A stretch of DNA of 64,000 nucleotides from an uncultured Collinsella sp. (GCA_902496275.1 CABVAC010000005.1:1-64000), one strand, 5' to 3'; counted from the first letter of the stretch, positions 1 through 10,926 are shown. The notes: generated from the letters alone by a model not told the origin. Program-made: numbers and translations.

Positions 1-617
1 CCGATGCCGCTCATGGCAGATACCGGCAGCGCGGCCAAAAAGCGCTGCTCGGTTCCGGGGCGCACGATGGTCAGTCCAAACGGCTTATCCCGCTCGCTTG
101 CGATCTTTGCGACCGTCTTGTTGCAGCCCACGCCAATGGAGCACGTTACTCCCAGCGTTGCCACGCGGTCGCTTATACGCCGCGCAACCAGCAGCGGGTC
201 TTCGGGCGCAAAGCGACCCGGTGTGATATCGATAAAGGCTTCGTCGATGGATACGCGCTCAACGCGCGGGGTCTCGTCGGCGAGAATCGCCATGACCTGC
301 GTGCTCACCTCGCGGTAGCGATCAAAGTGCCCGTGCGTCCAAATGGCTTGCGGGCACAAGCGCCGTGCCTCGGCCGAGGCCATGGCAGAGTGCACGCCAA
401 AGCGACGCGCCTCATACGAACACGTGGACACGACGCCACGCGAATCGGCGTCTCCGCCCACGATGAGCGGCTTTCCACGCCACTCGGGATGATCGAGCAT
501 CTCCACGCTCGCAAAAAACGCATCGAGGTCCATCAGACCCACCGCCGGACCCGTCCAGGGAGGCGGCGTGACGCCTATGGCATCCTCATAACCGTATGTA
601 TGTTCGCGTCTTTCCAT
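1..617 (-). CDS. dinB: DNA polymerase IV (Y-family), partial at left edge
   Basis: Reading the reverse complement from the ATG at 617 gives an open frame of about 205 residues that runs off the left edge. It has Y-family translesion polymerase signatures: a GLMDLDAFFASVE block (metal-binding D30 and D32, steric-gate aromatic at F34/F35) and a VSIDEAF block with catalytic D125-E126. A stretch around residues 160-180 (IGVGCNKTVAKIAS) is typical of Pol IV. The family copies damaged DNA at low fidelity. The fingers end, little-finger domain and clamp-binding tail lie outside the window. No Shine-Dalgarno is visible, and a TATACT box ends 6 nt before the ATG, so the transcript may be leaderless. 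I saw no obvious LexA box. Confidence 0.93.
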   Translation of the reverse strand, partial: MERREHTYGYEDAIGVTPPPWTGPAVGLMDLDAFFASVEMLDHPEWRGKPLIVGGDADSRGVVSTCSYEARRFGVHSAMASAEARRLCPQAIWTHGHFDRYREVSTQVMAILADETPRVERVSIDEAFIDITPGRFAPEDPLLVARRISDRVATLGVTCSIGVGCNKTVAKIASERDKPFGLTIVRPGTEQRFLAALPVSAMSGI

Positions 618-623
618 GTCATG

Positions 624-629
624 AGTATA
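624..629 (-). promoter_or_regulatory. -10 box of dinB, leaderless arrangement
   Basis: On the minus strand this is TATACT, with only 6 nt between it and the dinB ATG at 617. That places the expected transcription start at or within a base of the start codon. No convincing -35 is visible. Confidence 0.45.
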
Positions 630-733
630 CCGCGCAGCTCATGTGGGGTGCGTGTATGTGCTTGCAAATCCCGAATTCTTGTCTAAGATATGGATTTGCC
701 CTCGACTACACCGAAGAAGTTGGTCTCACGGAC

Positions 734-762
734 TTCACCTGCCCGCGTCGATGGCGTATTAT
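734..762 (+). promoter_or_regulatory. Promoter of the rpsP operon
   Basis: TTCACC (734-739), a 17-nt spacer and TATTAT (757-762) form a reasonable housekeeping promoter about 57 nt upstream of rpsP. The rest of the 200-nt gap shows no gene. Confidence 0.5.
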
Positions 763-784
763 GTTCAACTGTTTGTTTGTAGTT

Positions 785-799
785 GCAGCCTAAAGCTGC
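785..799 (+). promoter_or_regulatory. Leader hairpin before rpsP
   Basis: GCAGC, CTAAA loop, GCTGC forms a short stem ending 6 nt before the rpsP Shine-Dalgarno GGAGG (806-810). It could affect initiation. It is too short to assign to a known ribosomal-protein leader. Confidence 0.3.
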
Positions 800-818
800 T
801 TGGTTGGAGGAGTTTCCT

Positions 819-1160
819 TTGGCAGTCAAGATTCGCCTTGCTCGTCACGGCGCTAAGAAGCGTCCGTACTACCGTGTCGTCGTCGCCGATTCCCGCGCCC
901 CGCGTGACGGTCGTATCATCGAGGAGGTTGGCCGCTACAACCCGATGACCGCCCCCAAGACCATCAACCTCGACCTCGAGAAGATCGCCGACTGGCAGTC
1001 CAAGGGCGCTCAGCTCACCGACGCCGTCGCCGCTCTGGTCAAGGCCGCCAACGAGGGCGAGAAGACCGAGACCGTCGTCAAGAAGTCCAAGAAGCAGCTC
1101 GCCAAAGAGGCCGAGGCCGCTAAGGCTGCCGCTGAGGCCGCTGAGGGCGCCGAGGAGTAA
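819..1160 (+). CDS. rpsP: 30S ribosomal protein S16
   Basis: S16 is a small-subunit assembly protein that binds 16S rRNA in the 5' domain. The product begins AVKIRLARHG and continues through PYYRVVVADSR and IEEVGRYNP, the conserved S16 core. I place the start at TTG 819 because GGAGG lies 8 nt upstream and the conserved AVKIRL begins immediately after it. An upstream in-frame start at 783 would add 12 non-conserved residues. Length is 113 aa; the last 30 residues are an Ala/Lys/Glu-rich tail longer than in many S16 proteins. It heads the rpsP-khpA-rimM-trmD cluster, which is conserved in Firmicutes and Actinobacteria. Confidence 0.97.
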   Translation: MAVKIRLARHGAKKRPYYRVVVADSRAPRDGRIIEEVGRYNPMTAPKTINLDLEKIADWQSKGAQLTDAVAALVKAANEGEKTETVVKKSKKQLAKEAEAAKAAAEAAEGAEE

Positions 1161-1202
1161 ATCGTGCCTGAGGTTGACGCTGCACAGCTCGAGGGTGAGG
1201 CA

Positions 1203-1448
1203 ATGCTCTCAGATCGCATCGCCGATCTCGTCGAATATCTCGTTGTTCAGATCGTCGACGACCCGGATTCCGTGAGCCTTGAGGTCATCGATGGTGACGA
1301 CGCCTCTACGATTGAGGTTTCGGTCGCCGAGGATGACGTCGCTAAGGTCATCGGCCGTCGTGGCCGTACCATCAAGGCCATTCGCACGCTCGCCCGTGCA
1401 CTGGCCGCTCGCCTCGACACTGCTGTCGAGGTAGAGGTTCTGGGCTAG
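1203..1448 (+). CDS. khpA: KH-domain RNA-binding protein KhpA
   Basis: This is a small single-KH protein of 81 aa with the RNA-binding loop IGRRGRTIKAIR (G-x-x-G). The family (KhpA/YlqC) binds RNA, often with KhpB, and influences cell division and small-RNA biology in Gram-positive bacteria. The position between rpsP and rimM is characteristic. ATG 1203 gives the usual family length and is preceded by GAGGGTGAGG. An in-frame GTG at 1164, just after rpsP, would add 13 residues and cannot be excluded. Confidence 0.9.
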   Translation: MLSDRIADLVEYLVVQIVDDPDSVSLEVIDGDDASTIEVSVAEDDVAKVIGRRGRTIKAIRTLARALAARLDTAVEVEVLG

Positions 1449-1452
1449 GACC

Positions 1453-1974
1453 TTGAGGTCCCAGTACAAAAACATCGCCCGTGTGGTCAAGCCGCACGGA
1501 AGGAAGGGGGAGGTCCTCGCGCAGCCGCTGCGGGGGCTTCCTTCTGTATTAGAGCCGGGCATGCACGTAGCCCTGACGCCGCCGGCGCTCAAGCGCGACC
1601 GCTTTTGCACGGTCGTGTCCGTCACCGATACGGGCGATGGCGATCTGGTCTCGTTTGAGGGTATTGACGACTTGACGGCCGCCGAGGGCATCACGGGATG
1701 CTATGTGCTGGCAAATCGCGACGACTTTGAGCTCGATTCGCTCGACGCTGCCTATACCGACCTGATGGGTCGCGAGGTGGTCGACGAGCGCTTCGGTTCG
1801 CTCGGCACGATCGTCGAGATCATGTCGACGCCCGCTAACGATGTTTGGGTTGTCGAGGGCGATCGGTACGGCGAGGTACTGATTCCCGTGATCGAGCAGG
1901 TTGTGCTCGATCTTCCCGACACAGGAACAATTTCCGTCCACGTTATGGACGGCCTGATCGATATGGACAAGTAG
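1453..1974 (+). CDS. rimM: Ribosome maturation factor RimM
   Basis: RimM assists maturation of the 30S head and contacts S19. The product of 173 aa has the N-terminal RimM barrel (YKNIARVVKPHGRKGEV, residues about 5-21) and a C-terminal PRC-barrel (DLMGREVVDERFGSLGTI, then VLIPVIEQVV). The start is TTG 1453, four bases after the khpA stop; AGGA sits just upstream with poor spacing, so translation is probably coupled to khpA. It ends 10 nt before trmD. Confidence 0.94.
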   Translation: MRSQYKNIARVVKPHGRKGEVLAQPLRGLPSVLEPGMHVALTPPALKRDRFCTVVSVTDTGDGDLVSFEGIDDLTAAEGITGCYVLANRDDFELDSLDAAYTDLMGREVVDERFGSLGTIVEIMSTPANDVWVVEGDRYGEVLIPVIEQVVLDLPDTGTISVHVMDGLIDMDK

Positions 1975-1984
1975 GGAGGACAAC

Positions 1985-2743
1985 ATGCTGATCGAGACCC
2001 TTTCGGTCTTTCCCGAGATGTTTGAGCCCGTCATGTCCACATCGATCTTGGGCCGCGCCCGCAAGGCCGGCCTTTTTGATTTTAAGGCGTATAACCTGCG
2101 CGACTGGACGCACGACCGCCATCGTACCGTCGATGACGAGCCGTACGGCGGCGGGCAGGGCATGCTCATGAAGGTCGAGCCTATCGCAGAGGCCATCGAG
2201 GCCATTAGCGCAGAGGGTCCCAGGCCTACTGTGGTGTTCTTTACCCCCTGTGGCGAGCCCTTTACGCAGCATGTGGCCGAGCGCCTGCTCAAAAGTGAGC
2301 GCCTGCTGTTTGTGTGCAGCCGCTACGAGGGCGTCGACGAGCGTGCGTATGCGTATGCCGATGAGCGTCTGTCGATCGGCGACTACGTGCTTACGGGTGG
2401 CGAACTTCCCGCTATGGTCGTTGCCGATGCCGTCGTACGCCTGATTCCCGGCGCCCTGGGCGACGAGATGAGCAATGTGGACGAGTCATTCTCGACCGCC
2501 GAGGACGGAGGCCTGCTCGAGTACGCGCAGTACACCCGTCCCGCCGAGTTCAACGGCGAGAGCGTGCCGCCGGTGCTTGTGAGCGGCGATCACGCCAAGG
2601 TCGATGCCTGGCGCCGTAAGAATGCCATCGAGCGCACCTGCCGCTGGCGTCCCGACCTGATCGAGACGGCGCGCCTTACGCCACAGGAGCGTGCGTACGC
2701 GCAGGAGATTCTGGACGCTTCGTATTCGCAGAGCGAGGAGTGA
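1985..2743 (+). CDS. trmD: tRNA (guanine-N1)-methyltransferase
   Basis: TrmD methylates G37 of tRNAs that carry G at position 36, using S-adenosylmethionine, and so prevents +1 frameshifting. The 252-aa product shows the SPOUT trefoil-knot motifs: YGGGQGMLMK, SRYEGVDER and IGDYVLTGGELPAM. AGGGAGGA lies directly upstream of ATG 1985. It follows rimM in the standard order. In Bacillus rplS would be next; here lepB, glyQS, ppsR and ppdK intervene. Confidence 0.97.
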   Translation: MLIETLSVFPEMFEPVMSTSILGRARKAGLFDFKAYNLRDWTHDRHRTVDDEPYGGGQGMLMKVEPIAEAIEAISAEGPRPTVVFFTPCGEPFTQHVAERLLKSERLLFVCSRYEGVDERAYAYADERLSIGDYVLTGGELPAMVVADAVVRLIPGALGDEMSNVDESFSTAEDGGLLEYAQYTRPAEFNGESVPPVLVSGDHAKVDAWRRKNAIERTCRWRPDLIETARLTPQERAYAQEILDASYSQSEE

Positions 2744-2745
2744 GA

Positions 2746-3309
2746 ATGGTTCCATCGCAGCATTCCGCGTTGAGGGGCGCTTTTGAGTGGATCGCGGTCA
2801 TCGCGATCGCACTGGTCGCCACCTTCTTGATTCGCTCGTTTGTGGTCGAGCCCTTTGTGGTGCCCACCGGCTCCATGGAGTCCACGATTGAGATTGGCGA
2901 CCAGATCCTGGCACAAAAGGTGAGCCTCGAGCTCGGTCAGCCCGTCAAGCAGGGCGATATCGTGGTGTTTCACAACCCCGATGGCACCTCCGAGCATGAT
3001 GTTCTTGTCAAGCGTGTTATTGCCACGGCCGGCCAGACGGTTGACCTGCAGGATGGCAAGGTGGTTGTTGACGGCCAAGCGCTCGACGAGGACTATACGA
3101 CGGGCATGAGCTGGCCACTTTCGGTCCAAGCGCCCGGCGCTCAGGTAAGCTATCCCTACACCGTTCCCGACGGGTGCGTGTGGGTGATGGGCGACAACCG
3201 CGAAAACTCTGCCGACTCACGCTACTTTGGTCCCGTCGATCGCTCTGATTTGATCGCTGTGGCACTCGTTCGCTACTGGCCGCTCAACCGCATCGGCGCT
3301 ATCGACTAA
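2746..3309 (+). CDS. lepB: Signal peptidase I
   Basis: This membrane serine protease removes signal peptides from secreted proteins. One N-terminal transmembrane helix (residues about 14-31) is followed by the catalytic Ser in TGSMEST (S43), the catalytic Lys in VLVKRVIA (K89) and the C-terminal box MGDNRENSADSR. Length is 187 aa, typical of Gram-positive forms with one anchor. ATG 2746 is chosen because GGAG lies 7 nt upstream; GTG 2740 overlaps the trmD stop and is the alternative. LepB between trmD and rplS also occurs in other Actinobacteria. Confidence 0.95.
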   Translation: MVPSQHSALRGAFEWIAVIAIALVATFLIRSFVVEPFVVPTGSMESTIEIGDQILAQKVSLELGQPVKQGDIVVFHNPDGTSEHDVLVKRVIATAGQTVDLQDGKVVVDGQALDEDYTTGMSWPLSVQAPGAQVSYPYTVPDGCVWVMGDNRENSADSRYFGPVDRSDLIAVALVRYWPLNRIGAID

Positions 3310-3316
3310 AAACCGC

Positions 3317-3322
3317 TATAGT
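3317..3322 (+). promoter_or_regulatory. Possible -10 box before glyQ
   Basis: TATAGT preceded by CGC lies 46 nt before glyQ. No clear -35 is present. The leader is too short for a T-box riboswitch. Confidence 0.3.
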
Positions 3323-3368
3323 ACAGTACCTAACCGTGTAATCGTTTCGACGAGGGGATATTAGAGGC

Positions 3369-4280
3369 ATGAACGCTTCATCGCTTTCCTTCCAAGACAT
3401 CATCCTGCGCCTCCAGCAGTACTGGGGCGAGCAGGGCTGCGTCATCATGCAGCCCTATGACTCCGAGGTCGGTGCCGGTACCTTCCATACCGCGACCACG
3501 CTGCGCTCGCTCGGTCCCGCCGAGTGGCGCACCTGCTATGCGCAGCCCTGCCGCCGTCCCGCCGACGGCCGCTACGGCGAGAACCCCAACCGCATGCAGC
3601 ACTACTATCAGTTCCAGGTGCTCATCAAGCCCTCGCCGGTCAACGCCCAGGAGCTCTACCTGGGTTCGCTGGCCGCCATTGGCCTGGACCCCAACGACCA
3701 TGACGTCCGCTTTGTCGAGGACGACTGGGAGAGCCCGACCCTTGGCGCCTGGGGCCTTGGCTGGGAGGTCTGGCTCAACGGCATGGAGGTCACGCAGTTT
3801 ACGTACTTCCAGCAGGTGGGCGGCATCGAGGTCGACCCCGTGCCCGTCGAGATCACCTATGGCCTGGAGCGTATCGCCATGTACGCCCAGGGCGTCAACT
3901 CGGTCTACGACCTGGTGTGGAGCTACCTGCCCGACGGCACGCCCATGACCTATGGTGACGTGTTCCTCGAGAACGAGCGCGAGTTCAGTGCCTATAACTT
4001 TGAGGTCGCCAACGTCGAGATGATGCGTCAGAAGTTTGACGACTACGAGGCCGAGTGCCACTCCTGCCTGGAGCGCAAGCTTCCGCTGCCGGCGTACGAC
4101 TGCGTCATGAAGTGCAGCCACGCCTTCAACCTGCTCGATGCCCGTGGCGCCCTGTCCGCGGTCGAGCGTGCCAACTACATCCTGCGCGTCCGCGCCGTCG
4201 CCAAGGCGTGCTGCGAGGCCTACATGGCCGAGGTCGCCGGAGTCAACGAGAATGCCGACCAGGAAGGCGAGGTGGCGTAA
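3369..4280 (+). CDS. glyQ: Glycyl-tRNA synthetase alpha subunit
   Basis: This is the catalytic subunit of the tetrameric alpha2beta2 bacterial glycyl-tRNA synthetase, which charges tRNA-Gly. The product of 303 aa contains the class II signature region with MQPYDSEVGAGTFH and RTCYAQPCRRPADGRYG, and WEVWLNGMEVTQFTYFQQVGG further on. It is followed after 3 nt by glyS. The heterotetrameric form is shared with Firmicutes and Gram-negatives; many high-GC actinobacteria use the single-chain enzyme instead. Confidence 0.98.
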   Translation: MNASSLSFQDIILRLQQYWGEQGCVIMQPYDSEVGAGTFHTATTLRSLGPAEWRTCYAQPCRRPADGRYGENPNRMQHYYQFQVLIKPSPVNAQELYLGSLAAIGLDPNDHDVRFVEDDWESPTLGAWGLGWEVWLNGMEVTQFTYFQQVGGIEVDPVPVEITYGLERIAMYAQGVNSVYDLVWSYLPDGTPMTYGDVFLENEREFSAYNFEVANVEMMRQKFDDYEAECHSCLERKLPLPAYDCVMKCSHAFNLLDARGALSAVERANYILRVRAVAKACCEAYMAEVAGVNENADQEGEVA

Positions 4281-4283
4281 GCC

Positions 4284-6380
4284 ATGGCAGACGCTAAGGA
4301 TTTCCTGTTTGAGATCGGTACGGAGGAAATGCCCTCCGCGCCGCTGAACAATGCCGTCAAGCAGCTTGGCACCATGATCGCCAAGGGTCTCGATGAGGCC
4401 GGTCTGGCCCACGGCGAGGTCCGCGTGATCTCGAGCCCGCGTCGTCTGGCTGCACTCGTTGCCAACGTCGCCACCGCGACCGATGAGGTTCACGAGGTCA
4501 AGCGTGGCCCCGCGGCCAACATTGCCTTCGACGCTGACGGTAACGCCACCAAGGCCGCCCAGGGCTTTGCCCGCAAGTGCGGTGTGGCTGCCGAGGACCT
4601 GGTCCGTCGCGAGGACACCGACGGTCGCGAGTATGTGTTCGCCGAGAAGAACATTCCCTCCGCACCGGCTACGCCGATTCTGACCGCCCTGTGCGAGAAG
4701 ACTATCGCCGGCCTGCAGTGGCCCAACTACCGCAGCCAGCGCTGGGGCCACGAGCACGCTACGTTTGTTCGTCCGGTCCGTTGGATCTGCTGCCTTCTGG
4801 GCGAGGATGTTGTGCCCGTGTCGTTTGCCGACGTGACGAGCGGCAACACCACGCGTGGTCATCGCGTGCTTGGCCCCGGTGACCATGTGGTTGCCAGCCC
4901 CGCCGTCTACGAGCAGGTGCTTGAGGACGCCGGCGTGCTTTCTGCCGAGCGTCGTCGCGAGGCCATCCTTGCCGGTATCGCCGAGGTCGAGGCCGCTCGC
5001 CCCGGCTGTCATGTCGACACGCCCAAGAAGGTCTTCGAGGAGGTCATTAACCTCTGCGAGTGGCCGACGGTGCTCGTCGGTACCTTCGATGAGGAGTTCC
5101 TCAAGGTCCCGCACGAGATCATCTGCGAGTCCATGCTCACCAACCAGCGCTACTTCCCGATCTATGACGGCGAGGGCAAGCTCACGCGTGAGTTCGTGGT
5201 CGTCTCCAACAGCAAGCCTGAGAACGCCGAGCGCGTGATCGACGGCAACGAGCGCGTCGTGCGCGCCCGTCTGGACGACGCAAAGTTCTTCTACGAGGAG
5301 GACCTGAAGATCTCCCTCGACGAGTTCCGTGATCGTTTGGCCAAGGTTGCCTTCCAGGAGAAGCTCGGTAGCGTGCTCGCCAAGTCCGAGCGCATCGAGC
5401 AGCTCGCACTCGCTATTGCCCGTGAGGCTCATCTGGGCGCCCACCTGGCCGCCGATGCCGCTCGCGCCGCGCACCTGTGCAAGGCCGACCTGGTGTCTAA
5501 CGCCGTCGTTGAGTTCACGAGCCAGCAGGGCGTGATGGGCGGTTATTACGCGACCGCGATGGGGGAGAATGACGAGGTCGCCCATGCCATCCGCGATCAC
5601 TATCGTCCCCGCTTTGCCGGTGACGAGTTGCCCGAGGGCACCGCTGGCTGCATCGTGGCCTGCGCCGACAAGCTCGATACCATCGCCGGTATCTTTGCCA
5701 TCGGCGAGCCCCCGACCGGCTCCTCCGACCCCTACGCGCTGCGTCGTGCCGCTATCGGCATCATCAACATCCTGCGCGACCGCCTGCCGATCGACCCCAC
5801 GTCGCTCATCGACTTCGCCCTCGAGCTCTACAGTGAGCAGGGCATTGAGTTCGACGCCGCCGAGGTCGCCCAGCAGGTTCGTGACTTCTTCCATGGCCGC
5901 CTGGTGAGCATGGCCCGCGACGAAAAGATCCCGGCTGATACCGTTGCCGCCGTCTCCGCGGTGCACATCATCGCCCCGTCCGTCTTCTTCGCCCGCTGCG
6001 CCGCCCTCGACGAGGCCCGCAAGAACGATGCCGAGACCTTTGACAACCTGGCTACGGCCTATGCCCGTGCCGCGCATATCTCCAAGCCCGAGCTGGGCGC
6101 GGAGTACGACCGCAGCCTGATGGGCGAGGCCGAGCTCGCGCTTGCCGATGCTTCCGAGGCTGCTCAGACTGCTGTCGATGCTGCCCTTGCTGCCGAGGAC
6201 TACCCGGCCGCATTTGCCGCCCTCGCCGCCCTGCGCGCGCCCATCGACCGTTTCTTCGATGAGGTTATGGTCATGGACAAGGACGAGCAGCTCCGCGATA
6301 ATCGCCTTAAGCTGCTCAACCGCTTCGAGGCCGTTTTCTCCGGCATCGCCAACATCGGTGAGCTTGCCCGCAAAAAGTAA
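4284..6380 (+). CDS. glyS: Glycyl-tRNA synthetase beta subunit
   Basis: The beta subunit recognises tRNA-Gly and completes the alpha2beta2 enzyme. The 698-aa product starts with FLFEIGTEEMPSAPL and includes VSSPRRLA-like and WGHEHATFVRPVRW segments. A central HD-like region and a C-terminal anticodon-binding region (FFDEVMVMDKDEQLRDNRLKLL) follow. Length matches the family. It is co-directional with glyQ (3-nt gap) and is followed after 34 nt by ppsR. Confidence 0.98.
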   Translation: MADAKDFLFEIGTEEMPSAPLNNAVKQLGTMIAKGLDEAGLAHGEVRVISSPRRLAALVANVATATDEVHEVKRGPAANIAFDADGNATKAAQGFARKCGVAAEDLVRREDTDGREYVFAEKNIPSAPATPILTALCEKTIAGLQWPNYRSQRWGHEHATFVRPVRWICCLLGEDVVPVSFADVTSGNTTRGHRVLGPGDHVVASPAVYEQVLEDAGVLSAERRREAILAGIAEVEAARPGCHVDTPKKVFEEVINLCEWPTVLVGTFDEEFLKVPHEIICESMLTNQRYFPIYDGEGKLTREFVVVSNSKPENAERVIDGNERVVRARLDDAKFFYEEDLKISLDEFRDRLAKVAFQEKLGSVLAKSERIEQLALAIAREAHLGAHLAADAARAAHLCKADLVSNAVVEFTSQQGVMGGYYATAMGENDEVAHAIRDHYRPRFAGDELPEGTAGCIVACADKLDTIAGIFAIGEPPTGSSDPYALRRAAIGIINILRDRLPIDPTSLIDFALELYSEQGIEFDAAEVAQQVRDFFHGRLVSMARDEKIPADTVAAVSAVHIIAPSVFFARCAALDEARKNDAETFDNLATAYARAAHISKPELGAEYDRSLMGEAELALADASEAAQTAVDAALAAEDYPAAFAALAALRAPIDRFFDEVMVMDKDEQLRDNRLKLLNRFEAVFSGIANIGELARKK

Positions 6381-6414
6381 GCCAGCCTGCGCATAAGCGC
6401 AAAAGGAGCCCCGC

Positions 6415-7281
6415 ATGGATTGCCCGGTCACCGCTCGTCCCACCGTTATCGTTATCTCCGACTCGCTCGGTGATACCGCTTGTGAGGTGGTGCTTGCGGC
6501 GTCCGGGCAATTTGATGAAGGGGTTTTTCGCGTTTTGCGCCTGCCTAAGGTGACCTCCGTGGAGCAGGTCAAGTCATTTGTGGGGCCGCGCGTCGATGCC
6601 GACCATCGCGATATCGCCGTGTTCCACACCATTGTCGACCCGGCCCTTCGTGCTCGTGTGCTCGACTACTTGGGTATGTTGCATATTCGCTCGGTCGACC
6701 TGATCGGCCCGACGCTTGCCGTGCTGTCGTCGCTCATCGGTGTGCCGTCCAAGGGCGTTGCGGGCGTGATTCACAGGACCGATGACCGCTATTTCCATCG
6801 TATCGAGGCCATGGAGTATTTCGTTGAGCACGATGATGGACGCGGCTGCGACGATCTGTCGGGTGCCGATATCGTGCTGTTGGGCGTATCGCGCACGTCC
6901 AAGACGCCGCTGTCGATGTATTTGGCCTATCAAGGTTACAAGGTTGCTAATGTCCCTCTGGCGCACGGCATGGAGCCGCCGAAGTCGATTTACGAGGTTG
7001 ACCCGATGCGCCTGTTCGGCCTAATTTCGACCGTCGACGTTATTTCTGAGATTCGCGATAGCCGCTTGGGCGATGATTACGCCCGTGCCGTTGCCGGCTC
7101 CTATGCCGAGCCCGAGAGTGTGCGCAGCGAGCTCGAGGAGGCCCGTGCCCTCATGAAGCGCCTAGGCTGCTTTGTGGTGCGTACCGATGGCAAGGCGATC
7201 GAGGAGAGCGCATCCGAGATCATTAGCCACTTGGAGGAAATCCAAGAAGCCCGTGCCCGCCGCGCCGCCCGTCGAGCCTAA
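6415..7281 (+). CDS. ppsR: PPDK regulatory protein (bifunctional kinase/pyrophosphorylase)
   Basis: Proteins of this family (PDRP, DUF299) inactivate pyruvate phosphate dikinase by ADP-dependent phosphorylation of a threonine next to its catalytic histidine, and reactivate it by Pi-dependent dephosphorylation. The 288-aa product begins VIVISDSLGDTAC and carries the P-loop-like GVSRTSKTPLSMYLA at about residues 160-174. AAAGGAG precedes ATG 6415. The target enzyme, ppdK, is the next gene, which supports the PPDK-specific rather than the PEP-synthase-specific function. Confidence 0.93.
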   Translation: MDCPVTARPTVIVISDSLGDTACEVVLAASGQFDEGVFRVLRLPKVTSVEQVKSFVGPRVDADHRDIAVFHTIVDPALRARVLDYLGMLHIRSVDLIGPTLAVLSSLIGVPSKGVAGVIHRTDDRYFHRIEAMEYFVEHDDGRGCDDLSGADIVLLGVSRTSKTPLSMYLAYQGYKVANVPLAHGMEPPKSIYEVDPMRLFGLISTVDVISEIRDSRLGDDYARAVAGSYAEPESVRSELEEARALMKRLGCFVVRTDGKAIEESASEIISHLEEIQEARARRAARRA

Positions 7282-7360
7282 TAGTAGCAGCATTTTGATA
7301 AAGCGATTTAGCAAAAATATCGCATCTGACCTGCACTTTCTTACAGTGGTATCTTCATAA

Positions 7361-7408
7361 GGTAACCACCTTTACCTACCGTTTACCGCCAGTTTTAGCA
7401 CGTTTACC
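7361..7408 (+). promoter_or_regulatory. Phased TTTACC repeats upstream of ppdK
   Basis: TTTACC occurs at 7371, 7382 and 7403, with spacings of 11 and 21 nt (one and two helical turns). An inverted copy, GGTAAC, lies at 7361-7366. The array is 45-90 nt upstream of a plausible -10 box, the usual place for an activator. I do not recognise the factor. Confidence 0.35.
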
Positions 7409-7426
7409 AAACCGCGCATCCTCTGC

Positions 7427-7455
7427 TTAAGCCCGCTCAAAACCCGCCGTATAGT
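7427..7455 (+). promoter_or_regulatory. Promoter of ppdK
   Basis: A weak -35 TTAAGC (7427-7432), a 17-nt spacer and TATAGT (7450-7455) sit about 75 nt before the GTG start. A CCCGC/GCGGG hairpin (7466-7480) lies in the leader. Confidence 0.4.
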
Positions 7456-7530
7456 TCCCTCACGGCCCGCATTTGGCGGGTCGATTCGTTACCACGGTCG
7501 TGCGCGTAAGTGCATGAAAGGGGAAGTATC

Positions 7531-10281
<2,751 letters not shown>

Positions 10282-10320
10282 CGTTTTGGGTTCAGACGCC
10301 TAACGTAGCCCCCCCTCATG

Positions 10321-10352
10321 CCGTCCGTCTCATTCGTGAGGCGGACGGTTAT
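10321..10352 (+). terminator. Terminator-like hairpin after ppdK
   Basis: A 12-bp stem (CCGTCCGTCTCA / TGAGGCGGACGG, one G-T pair) with a TTCG loop is followed by TTAT. The U-run is short, so termination may be incomplete. Confidence 0.6.
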
Positions 10353-10394
10353 CATGTGCGGGTTTTGTCTTTTTGTCTGCGTAAAAAATTGTTC

Positions 10395-10422
10395 TTGCAG
10401 CAGAAACCCGCGCGTGTATACT
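10395..10422 (+). promoter_or_regulatory. Promoter of rplS
   Basis: TTGCAG (10395-10400), a 16-nt spacer and TATACT (10417-10422) lie about 70 nt before rplS. This is one of the better-matching promoters in the window. Confidence 0.6.
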
Positions 10423-10443
10423 CGAATACGTTTGTTCAACTAC

Positions 10444-10467
10444 GTGCCGGCCAGAGTGGTACGGCAC
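10444..10467 (+). promoter_or_regulatory. Leader hairpin before rplS
   Basis: GTGCCG (10444-10449) pairs with CGGCAC (10462-10467) inside the rplS 5' leader, about 13 nt before the Shine-Dalgarno. It is a candidate L19 autoregulatory leader, by position only. Confidence 0.35.
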
Positions 10468-10491
10468 CTCTAGAAGAGTAAGGAATTGCAC

Positions 10492-10833
10492 ATGGATTAC
10501 ATCCGCGCAATCGAGCGTCAGCAGATCCGCGAGGACATTCCTCAGGTTCGCGTCGCCGACAACGTCAAGGTTCACTACCGCATTAAGGAAGGCGACCGCG
10601 AGCGCATCCAGGTCTTCCAGGGCGACGTCATCCGCATGGCCGGCGCCGGTGCCCGCGAGACCTTCACCGTCCGCAAGATGTCCTTCGGTGTCGGTGTTGA
10701 GCGTACCTTCCCGCTTCACAGCCCCAAGATCGCCAAGCTCGAGGTCGTTCGTCATGGTCGCGTCCGTCGCGCCAAGCTGTACTACCTCCGCGACAAGGTG
10801 GGCAAGGCTGCTCGCATCCCCGAGAAGCGCTAA
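10492..10833 (+). CDS. rplS: 50S ribosomal protein L19
   Basis: L19 sits at the 30S-50S interface. The 113-aa product contains VRVADNVKVHYRIKEG, IQVFQGDVI, FTVRKMSFGVGVERTFPLHSP and the basic C-terminus VRRAKLYYLRDKVGKAARI, the classic L19 sequence. ATG 10492 follows AAGGA (10480-10484) by 7 nt. It is monocistronic by appearance, with its own promoter and a strong terminator at 10868. Confidence 0.98.
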   Translation: MDYIRAIERQQIREDIPQVRVADNVKVHYRIKEGDRERIQVFQGDVIRMAGAGARETFTVRKMSFGVGVERTFPLHSPKIAKLEVVRHGRVRRAKLYYLRDKVGKAARIPEKR

Positions 10834-10867
10834 GAAGATCGCAGCGTCTGTCCACTCGTTTGGACAC

Positions 10868-10898
10868 AAGGGTCACCTTCGGGTGGCCCTTCTTTTTA
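10868..10898 (+). terminator. Rho-independent terminator after rplS
   Basis: A 10-bp stem 10868-10877 / 10882-10891 with a TTCG loop is followed by CTTTTT. Confidence 0.9.
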
Positions 10899-10926
10899 TC
10901 TGATTTGCATGCAAGGAGGGCCTGGT

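Noticed and set aside
618..680. LexA/SOS box in front of dinB
   Set aside because: No actinobacterial GAAC-N4-GTTC or enterobacterial CTG-N10-CAG site that I could support.
3310..3368. T-box riboswitch before glyQS
   Set aside because: The gap is only 59 nt, and there is no specifier stem, T-box sequence or terminator. The ispG-proS junction has no gap at all.
3378..6632. 1084-residue open frame on the minus strand over glyQ-glyS
   Set aside because: Antisense shadow of high-GC coding sequence; no recognisable domain, and glyQ/glyS on the plus strand are certain.
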